This document shows, piece by piece, positions 50,744 through 61,324 of a stretch of 64,000 nucleotides of DNA; the first letter of the stretch is position 1; each line of letters opens with the position of its first letter. The translations under genes were made by a program, and so were the position numbers. Source of the stretch: Streptomyces althioticus (GTDB taxonomy: Bacteria > Actinomycetota > Actinomycetes > Streptomycetales > Streptomycetaceae); contig BMSW01000022.1 of the NCBI GenBank assembly GCA_014649355.1, positions 38,312-102,311 of the forward strand, read 5' to 3'. The notes below the pieces were generated by a model, which saw only the letters and a list, made by a program, of their open reading frames with translations, searched no databases and was not told the origin of the DNA.

Positions 50744-51739
50744 ATGAACCGCGCCGCACGTGCGTTCTGGCTCGACTCACCTGGCCGGGGGGAGATCCGT
50801 GAGGTGGACCTGCCCGAGCCGGGCCCGGACGAGGTCGTGGTACGCGCCCTGTACTCGGGGATCAGCCGGGGCACGGAGACGCTCGTGTTCCGCGGCGGGG
50901 TGCCGGAGAGTCAGCACACCGTGATGCGGGCGCCGTTCCAGGAGGGCGACTTCCCCGGACCGGTGAAGTACGGCTACCTGAGTGTCGGCGTGGTGGAGGA
51001 GGGGCCCGAGTCGCTCACCGGACGGACGGTGTTCTGCCTGTACCCGCACCAGACGCGGTACGTGGTGCCGGCGGCGGCCGTGACGCCGGTGCCCGAGTCG
51101 GTGCCGGCCGGGAGGGCGGTCCTCGCCGGCACGGTGGAGACCGCCGTCAACGCCCTCTGGGACGCCGCGCCCCTCCTCGGCGACCGGATAGCCGTGGTCG
51201 GCGGCGGGATGGTCGGCTGCTCGGTGGCCGCGCTGCTCGCCCGCTTCCCCGGTGTGCGCGTCCAGCTCGTCGACGCCGACCCCGCGCGGGCCGAGACGGC
51301 GGAGGGCCTGGGCGTGGGCTTCGCCCTGCCCGCGGACGCCGACGGCGACTGCGACCTGGTGGTGCACGCCAGCGCCACCGAACAGGGACTCGCCCGCGCG
51401 CTGGAGCTGCTGCGGCCCGAGGGCACGGTCGTCGAACTCAGCTGGTACGGCGACCGGAGGGTAGGTGTGCCTCTCGGTGAGGCGTTCCACTCCCGGCGGC
51501 TCACCATCCGCGGCAGCCAGGTCGGCACCGTCTCCCCGGCCCGCGCGCACCGCGGTTACGGGGACCGTCTCGCCCTCGCCCTCGACCTGCTCGCCGACCC
51601 CGCCCTCGACGCCCTCGTCACCGGCGAGTCGCCCTTCGAGGAACTGCCCGCCGTCATGCCCCGCCTCGCCTCCGGAGACATCCCCGCCCTGTGCCACCGG
51701 GTGCGCTACGACGACCCCGCGGCGGGCACACACGCCTGA
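50744..51739 (+). CDS. Zinc-free MDR dehydrogenase
   Basis: 331 residues from ATG 50744 with AGGAGG. An MDR fold: GISRGTETLVFRGG and VKYGYLSVGVVEEGP replace the zinc-ligand Cys and GHE motifs, so no catalytic zinc is expected. The dinucleotide motif is VVGGGMVGCSVAALLA near residue 150. The C-terminal part keeps VVELSWYGDRRVGVPLG. It resembles BchC-type or other zinc-independent dehydrogenases. First gene of the rightward run of five; substrate unknown. Confidence 0.82.
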   Translation: MNRAARAFWLDSPGRGEIREVDLPEPGPDEVVVRALYSGISRGTETLVFRGGVPESQHTVMRAPFQEGDFPGPVKYGYLSVGVVEEGPESLTGRTVFCLYPHQTRYVVPAAAVTPVPESVPAGRAVLAGTVETAVNALWDAAPLLGDRIAVVGGGMVGCSVAALLARFPGVRVQLVDADPARAETAEGLGVGFALPADADGDCDLVVHASATEQGLARALELLRPEGTVVELSWYGDRRVGVPLGEAFHSRRLTIRGSQVGTVSPARAHRGYGDRLALALDLLADPALDALVTGESPFEELPAVMPRLASGDIPALCHRVRYDDPAAGTHA

Positions 51740-51800
51740 CCTGAGAAAAGACACGGCAGACGCTGAACACGGGAAGGAAGTCAGCCGTACTACTCGACAT

Positions 51801-51823
51801 CCCCGCCTCCCAGACCGGCGGGG
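51801..51823 (+). promoter_or_regulatory. Hairpin in dehydrogenase/PTPS spacer
   Basis: CCCCGCC at 51801-51807 and GGCGGGG at 51817-51823 pair perfectly around a 9-nt loop, 31 bp before the TTG start of the PTPS homologue. It is not followed by a U-run. It may attenuate, stabilise or process the message between these two genes. Confidence 0.5.
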
Positions 51824-51854
51824 AACAGACGCGCCGCACCTGGAGGGTCGTCCG

Positions 51855-52253
51855 TTGTTCAGCATCACCGTCCGCGATCACATCATGATCGCCCACAGCT
51901 TCCACGGCGAGGTCTTCGGACCGGCCCAGCGCCTGCACGGGGCCACGTTCCTCGTGGACGCCACCTTCCGGCGCGAACAGCTGGACGAGGACAACATCGT
52001 CGTCGACATCGGCCTGGCCACGCAGGAACTCGGGGCCGTCGTGGGAGAGCTGAACTACCGCAACCTCGACAACGAGCCCGACTTCGCCGGGGTGAACACG
52101 TCCACCGAGTACCTGGCCAAGGTCATCGCCGACCGGCTCGCCGAGCGCATCCACAAGGGCGCGCTCGGGGAGGGGGCCAAGGGCATCGCGAAGATCGGGG
52201 TCACCCTGCACGAGTCGCACATCGCCTGGGCGAGTTACGAGCGTGCGCTGTGA
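51855..52253 (+). CDS. Degenerate 6-pyruvoyltetrahydropterin synthase (PTPS) homologue
   Basis: 132 residues from TTG 51855 with GGAGGG 7 bp upstream. The T-fold pattern is clear (FSITVRDHIMIAHSFHGEVF, TEYLAKVIADRL, VTLHESHIAWASY). Working enzymes have Cys-x3-His-Gly-His; here the segment is AQRLHGATF, so the Cys and the second zinc His are gone. The DHH catalytic stretch is LNYRN. Glu120, which anchors pterin rings, is kept. S. coelicolor SCO6650 was reported with the same losses: no zinc, no PTPS activity, pterin-like site kept. Its stop overlaps the glycosyltransferase start. Confidence 0.88.
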   Translation: MFSITVRDHIMIAHSFHGEVFGPAQRLHGATFLVDATFRREQLDEDNIVVDIGLATQELGAVVGELNYRNLDNEPDFAGVNTSTEYLAKVIADRLAERIHKGALGEGAKGIAKIGVTLHESHIAWASYERAL

Positions 52254-53500
52254 CCGACACGACCATCGACATGACCGGGACGACGACCGACAGGACGCTC
52301 GACACGACCGCCAGGTCGGCAGGCCGCGGCTCCACCGGCCGCCTGGACTACGTGCCCGTGCAGGCGTCCTTCCGGAGGAACGGCGGGATCATCCCCATGT
52401 CTCTGCGCTCCGTGCACTTCGTGATGCCGGGCGGGGTCGACGACCGGTCCGCCCCGAGCGGCGGCAACGCGTACGACCGGCGCGTGTGCCTGGACCTGCC
52501 CGGCTTCGGCTGGCAGGCGCACCGGCACCCGGTCGCGGGTGACTGGCCCCGCCCCGACGCGGCCACCCGCGAGGAGCTCGCCCGCACCCTGCGCGAGCTG
52601 CCCGACGGCGCGGTCGTCCTGCTCGACGGGCTGGTCGCCTGCGGGGTGCCCGATGTCGTCGTGCCGGAGGCGGAGGAGGGGCGCCTGCACATGGTGGTGC
52701 TCGTCCATCTGCCGCTCGGCGACGAGACCGGCCTGGACACGGCCGTCGCCGCCGAGCTGGACGCCCGCGAACGCGAGGTGCTGCGCGCGGTGCCCGCCGT
52801 CGTCGCCACCAGCGAGTGGGCGGTCCGCCGGCTCGTCTCCCACCACGGGCTCGCCCCCGAGCGGGTCCATGTCGCCGCCCCCGGCGCCGACATCGCGCCG
52901 CTCGCCCCGGGCACCGACGGCGTCTCGCACCTGGTGTGCGTCGCCGCGGTCACCCCGCGCAAGGGCCAGCACCGGCTGGTGGAGGCGCTGGCGACGGTGA
53001 CCGACCTGCCGTGGACCTGTTCCCTGGTCGGCGGCCTCGGACACGACCCCGAGTACGTCGACCACCTGCGCGGCCTCGTCCGCGAACACGGCCTGGAGGA
53101 CCGGCTGGAGCTGACCGGCCCGAAGTCCGGCGCCGACCTCGACGCGGCGTACGCCGCCGCCGACCTGATGGTCCTCACCTCCTACGCCGAGACCTACGGC
53201 ATGGCCGTCACCGAGGCGCTGGCGCGCGGCATCCCGGTGCTGGCGACCGACGTCGGCGGACTGCCCGAGGCCGTCGGCCGTGCGCCCGACGGCGGGGTGC
53301 CCGGCATCCTCGTGCCGCCGGAGAACCCGGCCGCGATCGCCGCCGAACTGCGCGGCTGGTTCGGCGAGGCCGACGTGCGGCGGCGGCTGAAGGCGGCCGC
53401 CCGCGGCCGGCGGGCCGCGCTCGGCGGGTGGGCCGGCACCGCACAGAGCCTCGCGGGAGTCCTGCGCCGGCTCCCCACCGCGTCCGGGAGGGCGGCATGA
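52250..53500 (+). CDS. GT4-family glycosyltransferase
   Basis: 416 residues from GTG 52250, which overlaps the PTPS stop (GTGA). The first 49 residues are Thr-rich and unlike the family; ATG 52397 is an alternative start. The GT-B fold shows GGNAYDRRV (N-terminal loop), CVAAVTPRKGQHRLVEAL, LVGGLG and ETYGMAVTEALARG (the EX7E motif of retaining GT4 enzymes) near 310. It would attach a sugar from a nucleotide-sugar donor to the pathway intermediate. Ends with an ATGA overlap to the methyltransferase. Confidence 0.88.
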   Translation: MTDTTIDMTGTTTDRTLDTTARSAGRGSTGRLDYVPVQASFRRNGGIIPMSLRSVHFVMPGGVDDRSAPSGGNAYDRRVCLDLPGFGWQAHRHPVAGDWPRPDAATREELARTLRELPDGAVVLLDGLVACGVPDVVVPEAEEGRLHMVVLVHLPLGDETGLDTAVAAELDAREREVLRAVPAVVATSEWAVRRLVSHHGLAPERVHVAAPGADIAPLAPGTDGVSHLVCVAAVTPRKGQHRLVEALATVTDLPWTCSLVGGLGHDPEYVDHLRGLVREHGLEDRLELTGPKSGADLDAAYAAADLMVLTSYAETYGMAVTEALARGIPVLATDVGGLPEAVGRAPDGGVPGILVPPENPAAIAAELRGWFGEADVRRRLKAAARGRRAALGGWAGTAQSLAGVLRRLPTASGRAA

Positions 53501-54543
53501 CTCGACCGACCACCACCCAGCCCGCCGCCGCGATCCCGGCCCAGCCCGGACCCCGCGACGTCACCGGCGCGGCGCCCGCGACCCCAGGGGGCGACATGGC
53601 AGCCACCGGTTCCACGGACGGCGCTTCGGTCATTCCCGGCGCGGGACCCGCCGGGCCCCGACCCGGCGAGCGGGCCACCGTGCGGCTGCGGGACACCGGC
53701 GAGGACGAGCCGCCCCGCTACGCGCCCGAGTGGCTCCAGCTGCGCGAACCCGCCGACGCCGCCGCCCGCTCCTACGACCTGCTCGACCCGCTGCGGATCC
53801 GGCTCGCCAACCTGCCCGGCAGGTCCGGCAGCGGTCTCGTCGTGCACGACGTCGGCTGCGGCACCGGCTCCATGGGCCGCTGGCTGGCGCCCCGTCTGGA
53901 CGGCACCCAGCACTGGGTGCTGCACGACCGCGACCCCTATCTCCTGCACTTCGCCGCCGTCGCCTCCCCGCGCTCCGCCGCCGACGGCAGTCATGTCACC
54001 GTGGAGACCCGGCGCGGCGACGTCGCCCGGCTCACCCCGGACGCGCTGGCCGGCGCCTCCCTCGTGACGGCGTCCGCCCTGCTCGACGTCCTCACCCGTG
54101 AGGAGATCGGCGCGCTGGCCGCCGCGTGCGCGGGAGCCGGCTGCCCCGCCCTGCTCACCCTGTCGGTGGCCGGACGCGTGGAGCTGACGGAGCCGCACCC
54201 CCTGGACGCGGAGATCACCGAGGCGTTCAACGCCCACCAGCGCCGCGGCGGACTCCTCGGCCCGGACGCGGTCACGGCCGCCGCCGAGGCGTTCACCGAG
54301 CACGGCGCGACCGTGCGGCTCAACCCCAGCCCGTGGCGGCTCGGTCCGGAGGAGGCCGCGCTCACCGAGCAGTGGCTGCGCGGCTGGGTGGGAGCGGCGG
54401 TGGAGGAGCGCCCGGAGCTGGCCGAGCGTGCCGGCGCCTATCTGGCCGAGCGGCTCGAAGCCTGCGCGGCGGGGAAGCTGCGGGTGGTGGTGCACCACAC
54501 CGATCTGCTCGCCCTGTGCCGTCCGGTGGACGGCGGCGCATGA
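53497..54543 (+). CDS. SAM-dependent methyltransferase of orphan cluster
   Basis: 348 residues from ATG 53497, coupled to the glycosyltransferase. The N-terminal 75 residues are Ala/Pro/Gly-rich and disordered-looking. Motif I is VVHDVGCGTGSMGRWLAPRLDG near residue 125, then LVTASALLDVLTREE (motif post-II). The C-terminus is helical. The class I fold methylates a small molecule; in this context likely an O- or N-methyl group on the product. ATGA overlap with the membrane protein downstream. Confidence 0.83.
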   Translation: MTRPTTTQPAAAIPAQPGPRDVTGAAPATPGGDMAATGSTDGASVIPGAGPAGPRPGERATVRLRDTGEDEPPRYAPEWLQLREPADAAARSYDLLDPLRIRLANLPGRSGSGLVVHDVGCGTGSMGRWLAPRLDGTQHWVLHDRDPYLLHFAAVASPRSAADGSHVTVETRRGDVARLTPDALAGASLVTASALLDVLTREEIGALAAACAGAGCPALLTLSVAGRVELTEPHPLDAEITEAFNAHQRRGGLLGPDAVTAAAEAFTEHGATVRLNPSPWRLGPEEAALTEQWLRGWVGAAVEERPELAERAGAYLAERLEACAAGKLRVVVHHTDLLALCRPVDGGA

Positions 54544-55799
54544 GCACGCTCACGGGGGAGACGGCGGCCGGGGCGGAGACGCCGGCCGCCGGGGGCGGCG
54601 CCCGACGCCCGCTGCGCCGGCTCGGCAGCCCCGCCGTGCGTACCCGCCTCGGCGCGCTCGCCGGTGTCGTCATCCTCGCCGTGCTGTTCTGGCGGCTCGG
54701 CACCGGAGCCTTCGTGGACGGGGTGCGGCGCATCGACGCGGCCACGCTGGCCGCCGCCCTCGGCATCGGGCTGGTGACCACGGTGTTCAGCGCCTGGCGC
54801 TGGGCGCTGGTGGCGCGCGGCGTCGGCATCCGGCTGCCGTTCGGAGCGGCCGTCGCGGACTACTACCGCGCCCTGTTCCTCAACGCGGCGCTCCCCGGCG
54901 GTGTCCTCGGCGACGTGCACCGGGCCGTGCGGCACGGGCAGGACGCCGGCGACCTCGGGCGGGGCGTACGGGCGGTGGTGCTGGAGCGGACGGCCGGGCA
55001 GCTGGCGCTGTTCGCCGCCGGGGGAGCGGTCCTGCTGACCATGCCGTCCCCGGTCCGGGACCAGATGCGCGCGGCCGCCCCGCTCGCCGGGCTCGGCCTG
55101 GTGGGCGCCTGCGCGGTGGTGCTGGCCCTGCGGATGAACCGGGTGCCGCCCGGGCGGAAGCCCCGCGCGGTGCGCGGGATGCTCGGCGAGGCCCGGCGGG
55201 CGCTGTTCTCGCGGACCACCGCGCCGGGCGTCCTGGTGTCGTCCGTGCTGGTGCTCGCCGGGTACGTGGCCATGTTCGTCCTCGCCGCGGACGTCGCCGG
55301 GGCCGGGGCGTCGGTGGCGGACCTGCTGCCGCTCGCCCTGCTGGCGCTGCTGGCGATGAGCCTGCCGCTGAACGTGGGCGGCTGGGGGCCGCGGGAGGGC
55401 GTCGCGGCCTGGGCGTTCGGAGCGGCGGGACTCGGCGCGGGGCGGGGCCTGACCGTCGCCGTGGTGTACGGGGTGCTCAGCCTGGCGGCCAGCCTGCCGG
55501 GAGCGGTGGTGCTGGTGGCCCGGTGGTACGCCGCCACCCGGAACCGCCGCGCGGCGGACCCGGAGCAACTCGCGCAGGAGGCGCACCCCGTGGAAGCGGA
55601 GGAGGCGCGCCCCCTGGAAGAAGCGCGCCACCCGCTCGCCCCGTTCGCACCGGCCCCGGTCGTCCGGATTCCCGCTCAGCTGTCGGAGGTCAGAAGCGAG
55701 AAATACGCGCCGAAGGAATCCGCCAGGCTCGCGAGAAGTTCCCTGCCTTTTTCCGCGGTGCCCAGCGAAGGCCGGCCGATGACGCCGGAATCCGTATAG
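54540..55799 (+). CDS. LPG-synthase-like/UPF0104 membrane protein
   Basis: 419 residues, about eight hydrophobic segments. The flippase-like UPF0104 motifs are present: FLNAALPGGVLGDVHRAVR near 120, and MSLPLNVGGWGPREGVAAWAF near 280. Related domains in MprF and AglD act on lipid carriers in the membrane. It may export or flip a lipid-linked product. The last 41 codons overlap the 3' end of the opposite creatininase gene by 124 bp, an unusual antiparallel arrangement in which the C-terminal tail (after about residue 350) is not needed for the fold. Confidence 0.83.
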   Translation: MSTLTGETAAGAETPAAGGGARRPLRRLGSPAVRTRLGALAGVVILAVLFWRLGTGAFVDGVRRIDAATLAAALGIGLVTTVFSAWRWALVARGVGIRLPFGAAVADYYRALFLNAALPGGVLGDVHRAVRHGQDAGDLGRGVRAVVLERTAGQLALFAAGGAVLLTMPSPVRDQMRAAAPLAGLGLVGACAVVLALRMNRVPPGRKPRAVRGMLGEARRALFSRTTAPGVLVSSVLVLAGYVAMFVLAADVAGAGASVADLLPLALLALLAMSLPLNVGGWGPREGVAAWAFGAAGLGAGRGLTVAVVYGVLSLAASLPGAVVLVARWYAATRNRRAADPEQLAQEAHPVEAEEARPLEEARHPLAPFAPAPVVRIPAQLSEVRSEKYAPKESARLARSSLPFSAVPSEGRPMTPESV

Positions 55800-56443
55800 G
55801 CGGACATTCCGGTGGTGAGCATATGACGCCGGTCGTCCGAAACGTGGTCGGACGTCTCGTAACCGGGACGCAGAACCTCGGGAGAAGTGTGCAGAAGAAT
55901 GGACGTCTCGATTTCGCCCGCGTGCATGTCCGTCAGCAGCGACGTGACGACTCCGGCGTGTTCCCGCGCCGCCTCCCAGTCCTCCGGGGCCGGGAAGAGC
56001 GCCATCCGCTCACCGCGCGCGGACGCCTCCTGGACGACGTTGCCCAGCACGTAGTTGCCGCCGTGCCCGTTGACCAGCACGAGCGTGTCGACGCCCGAGC
56101 GGCGCAACGAGTCGGCGATGTCCCGCACCACGGCGTGCAGGGTCACGGCGGAGATGGACACCGTGCCCGGCCAGGCCGCGTGCTCGTGCGAACAGGAGAT
56201 GGTCACCGGAGGAAGGAGGTGCACGGGGTAGGAGCCGGCGACCGCCCGTGCGATCGCGCAGGCGACCAGGGTGTCCGTCGCCAGCGGCAGGAAGGGACCG
56301 TGCTGTTCATGACTCCCGACCGGAAGTACCGCGATCTGACGTGAGACGCCGGCTCCCCGCGTCCGTACATCCTCAGTAGTATCCGCCGGCAACAGACCGT
56401 GCACCGGGCCGTATGCCGCCGACCGCTCGTGTGAACCACCCAT
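55676..56443 (-). CDS. Creatininase-family hydrolase, possible FAPy deformylase
   Basis: 255 residues from ATG 56443. The metal-binding set is complete: VLPVGSHEQHGPFLPLATDT (Glu/His/Asp), TISCSHEHAAWPGT, VLVNGHGGNYVL and MHAGEIETSILL (Glu). Members include creatininase, MftE and archaeal ArfB, which removes the formyl group of FAPy. The divergent neighbour is a FAPy-type GTP cyclohydrolase (43 bp away), so a deformylase role is the best inference. Mycofactocin genes are absent, which speaks against MftE. The 3' end overlaps the flippase-like gene by 124 bp. Confidence 0.85.
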   Translation of the reverse strand: MGGSHERSAAYGPVHGLLPADTTEDVRTRGAGVSRQIAVLPVGSHEQHGPFLPLATDTLVACAIARAVAGSYPVHLLPPVTISCSHEHAAWPGTVSISAVTLHAVVRDIADSLRRSGVDTLVLVNGHGGNYVLGNVVQEASARGERMALFPAPEDWEAAREHAGVVTSLLTDMHAGEIETSILLHTSPEVLRPGYETSDHVSDDRRHMLTTGMSAYTDSGVIGRPSLGTAEKGRELLASLADSFGAYFSLLTSDS

Positions 56444-56485
56444 ATCCGTCACGGCCTTTCGTCTCTGCTTAGGAACTCGAGAATC

Positions 56486-57145
56486 ATGACAGAAAAAATA
56501 GGCGTACTCGGCAAGCAGCCTCAGCGGCGGACCGGTGTGGAACGCGTCGTGAATGCGCCGCTGCCCACCGTGTACGGGAAGTTCCAGGCGATCGGTTACC
56601 TGGACCACGACCGTGGTGACGAACAAGTGGCCCTCGTATACGGAGACCTGGGCGCGGACCGGGTGCTGACCCGGCTGCACTCGGAGTGCCTCACCGGCGA
56701 CGCCTTCGGCTCCCAGCACTGCGAGTGCGGCGACCAGCTCGCGGCGGCGCTGCGCGCGGTCGTGGCCGAAGGGGCGGGCGTCGTCGTCTACTTGAGGGGT
56801 CACGAGGGCCGCGGCATCGGTCTGCTCGCCAAGCTGCGCGCCATGGCGCTCCAGGCGGAGGGCCTGGACACCGTGGAGGCGAACCTGGCGCTCGGGCTGC
56901 CGGTCGACGCCCGCGACTACGCCGTGGCCGCCGGGATGCTGAAGGACCTGGGCGTGCGGTCGGTGCGGCTGATGTCCAACAACCCCCGTAAGCGCGAGGC
57001 GTTGGTCCGGCACGGTGTGGAGGTCGACGAGCAGGTGCCGCTGCTCATCGAGCCGTGCGAGAGCAACATCACCTACCTGCGCACCAAGCGGGAGCGGCTC
57101 GACCATCACCTCCCGCACCTGGACGCGGTGGGGCACCTGTCCTGA
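56486..57145 (+). CDS. ribA: GTP cyclohydrolase II, FAPy-forming type (Met120)
   Basis: 219 residues. Zinc Cys68, Cys79 and Cys81 lie in the HSECLTGD...HCECG block, and RGHEGRGIGL contains the GTP-binding and catalytic Arg. In canonical enzymes the KIRAY motif has Tyr (E. coli Tyr105); here the matching segment is KLRAM with Met120. In S. coelicolor SCO6655 Met120 makes the enzyme release FAPy, and M120Y restores the normal product (Spoonamore et al. 2006). The enzyme should therefore make FAPy here. It is divergent from the creatininase gene. No other riboflavin gene is nearby, arguing against a primary riboflavin role. Confidence 0.92.
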   Translation: MTEKIGVLGKQPQRRTGVERVVNAPLPTVYGKFQAIGYLDHDRGDEQVALVYGDLGADRVLTRLHSECLTGDAFGSQHCECGDQLAAALRAVVAEGAGVVVYLRGHEGRGIGLLAKLRAMALQAEGLDTVEANLALGLPVDARDYAVAAGMLKDLGVRSVRLMSNNPRKREALVRHGVEVDEQVPLLIEPCESNITYLRTKRERLDHHLPHLDAVGHLS

Positions 57146-57181
57146 CGCCCGCCGGGCGGAGGAACCGTCGCCGTGCGGACG

Positions 57182-58408
57182 TCAGTCGGCGAGTGCCTCG
57201 TGCACCAGCCGTTTGAGGTCGCGGTAGACGGTGTGGGAGGACCTGGGCCGCACCTGCGTGTAGAACTGCACGGTCAGGTCGCGGCCGGGGTCGACCCAGA
57301 AGGTGGTGGTGGCCACCCCGCTCCAGCCGTAGGCGCCGAGGCCGGACGGCTCCCGGGTACGCGACGGGTCGACGACCACGGAGACGCCGAGCCCGAACCC
57401 GACGCCCTCGTTGCCGGGGTCGTCGTGCGGGGGGACGCCGACGGCGCGCAGATCGGCGCCGCCGGGGAGGTGGTTGCGCGTCATCATGGCGACCGTCTCC
57501 GGGCGGAGCAGCCGCCTGCCGTCGAGTTCGCCGCGCCGGCGCAGCAGTTCCATGAAGCGGTGCATGTCGTGCGCGGACGCCACCATGCCGCCGCTGCCGG
57601 ACAGGAAGCGGGGGCGGCCCCGCAGCGGCAGCCCGTCGATCGGCTCGATGCCCCCGTCGTCCGTCTCGCCGTACAGCTCGGCCAGCCGCTCCGCCTGCGT
57701 GTCGGTCACCTCGAACCCGGCGTCCTCCATGCCCAGCGGCCGGAACACGCGCTCGGCCAGGAAGACGTCGAGGGGACGACCCGAGACGACCTCGATGATC
57801 CGGCCGAGCACGTTCGTGGCGACCGAGTAGTTCCAGCGTGTGCCCGGGTCGAACAGGAGCGGCAGGCTCGCGTACACGTCCGTCGTCCCGGCGAGGTCCG
57901 TGCCCGGCGCCACCGACGAGTCCAGCCCGGCCGCCCGGTACAGCGCGTCGACCGGATGGGCGTGGTAGAAGGCGAACGTCAGTCCGGCGGTGTGCGTCAT
58001 CAGGTGCCGTACCAGCAGCGGGCCGGCCGCCGGACGCGTCCGCACCTGGTCGCCCGCTCCGTCCACGTGGACGCGGGGCTCGGCGAACGCGGGGAGGTGG
58101 CGGCCCACCTCGTCGTCCAGGGACAGCAGCCCGTTCTCCACCAGCATCAGCGCGCCCACGGTCGTCACCGGCTTGGTCATGGAGTAGATCCGCCACAGGG
58201 TGTCGGCCTCCACGGGCAGACCGGCCGCCACGTCCCGTGCCCCGTACGCCGTCAGGTGGGCGACACGGCCCGCGCGGGCGACGGCCACCAGGAACCCGGG
58301 CATCTCCCCGGCGTCGACCCGGCGGGCCAGCTCACGGTCGAGCCGCCCCAGCGCGTCCGGGTCCAGCCCCGCCTCGCCGGGGTCGGCCTCCTGCCGCAGC
58401 ACCGCCAT
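57182..58408 (-). CDS. Serine hydrolase of beta-lactamase fold
   Basis: 408 residues from ATG 58408 with GGAGG 6 bp upstream. WRIYSMTKPVTTVGALMLVE has the SxxK nucleophile motif near residue 77, NYSVATNVLG the Tyr of the YxN position, and GWSGVATTTFWVDP replaces the KTG box. No signal peptide is seen. The closest type is the class C-like esterases (EstB) and D-aminopeptidases, so true beta-lactamase activity is doubtful. Convergent with ribA. Confidence 0.85.
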   Translation of the reverse strand: MAVLRQEADPGEAGLDPDALGRLDRELARRVDAGEMPGFLVAVARAGRVAHLTAYGARDVAAGLPVEADTLWRIYSMTKPVTTVGALMLVENGLLSLDDEVGRHLPAFAEPRVHVDGAGDQVRTRPAAGPLLVRHLMTHTAGLTFAFYHAHPVDALYRAAGLDSSVAPGTDLAGTTDVYASLPLLFDPGTRWNYSVATNVLGRIIEVVSGRPLDVFLAERVFRPLGMEDAGFEVTDTQAERLAELYGETDDGGIEPIDGLPLRGRPRFLSGSGGMVASAHDMHRFMELLRRRGELDGRRLLRPETVAMMTRNHLPGGADLRAVGVPPHDDPGNEGVGFGLGVSVVVDPSRTREPSGLGAYGWSGVATTTFWVDPGRDLTVQFYTQVRPRSSHTVYRDLKRLVHEALAD

Positions 58409-58456
58409 CGCACACCTCCGGGGAACGCCGGCCCCGTGCGGGCCGTTGATCGAAGC

Positions 58457-58906
58457 ATGACCCAGGACGCAGAACAGAACGCACTGCTCGCCCTGCTCTC
58501 CGAGGGGCACGGCGGAGTGCTCGTCACGATCAAGCACGACGGACGGCCCCAGCTGTCCAACGTCATGCACGCCTACTACCCCGACGAGCGGGTCGTCCGC
58601 GTCTCCCTCACCGACGACCGGGCGAAGACCCGCAACCTGCGGCGCGACCCCCGGGCGTCCTACCACGTGACCACCCCGGACCGCTGGGCCTACACCGTCG
58701 CGGAGGGCACCGCCGAGCTGACGCCGGTCGCCGGGCAGCCGTACGACGAGACGGTGGAGGAGCTGATCCGGCTCTACCGGGACATCAACGGCGAGCACGA
58801 GGACTGGGAGGAGTACCGGGCGGCGATGGTCCGCGACCGCCGGCTGGTGCTGCGCCTGCACGTCGACCGGGCGTACGGCATCCCGCGCCGGGGCGCCGGG
58901 GACTAG
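58457..58906 (+). CDS. PPOX-class F420-dependent oxidoreductase
   Basis: 149 residues. The split-barrel flavin-binding pattern is GVLVTIKHDGRPQLSNVMHAYYPD, then VRVSLTDDRAKTRNLRRDPRASYHVTTPD and a C-terminal RLVLRLHVDRAYGI. This composition matches the F420-dependent PPOX group (Rv1155-like). It would reduce a small substrate with F420H2. The ATG at 58457 is the best start. Divergent from the serine hydrolase by 48 bp. Confidence 0.82.
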   Translation: MTQDAEQNALLALLSEGHGGVLVTIKHDGRPQLSNVMHAYYPDERVVRVSLTDDRAKTRNLRRDPRASYHVTTPDRWAYTVAEGTAELTPVAGQPYDETVEELIRLYRDINGEHEDWEEYRAAMVRDRRLVLRLHVDRAYGIPRRGAGD

Positions 58907-58923
58907 GACGAGAGCCCCGGCGC
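58893..58923. terminator. Bidirectional hairpin terminator
   Basis: GCGCCGGGG at 58893-58901 and CCCCGGCGC at 58915-58923 form a 9-bp GC stem with a 13-nt loop. It straddles the PPOX stop codon and ends 13 bp from the UvrA-like gene stop. Confidence 0.7.
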
Positions 58924-58936
58924 ACCCGGTCCTCGG

Positions 58937-61324
<2,388 letters not shown>

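Noticed and set aside
55676..56443. Mycofactocin maturation peptidase MftE
   Set aside because: The family fits, but no MftA, MftB or MftC gene is in the window.
51855..57145. Queuosine or deazapurine (toyocamycin-like) pathway
   Set aside because: A QueD-like protein and a cyclohydrolase are present, but the PTPS is catalytically degenerate, the cyclohydrolase is type II, and no QueE/QueC or radical SAM gene is visible.
57182..58408. Antibiotic-resistance beta-lactamase
   Set aside because: SxxK is present but the KTG box is replaced, and no signal peptide is seen; an esterase or peptidase is more likely.
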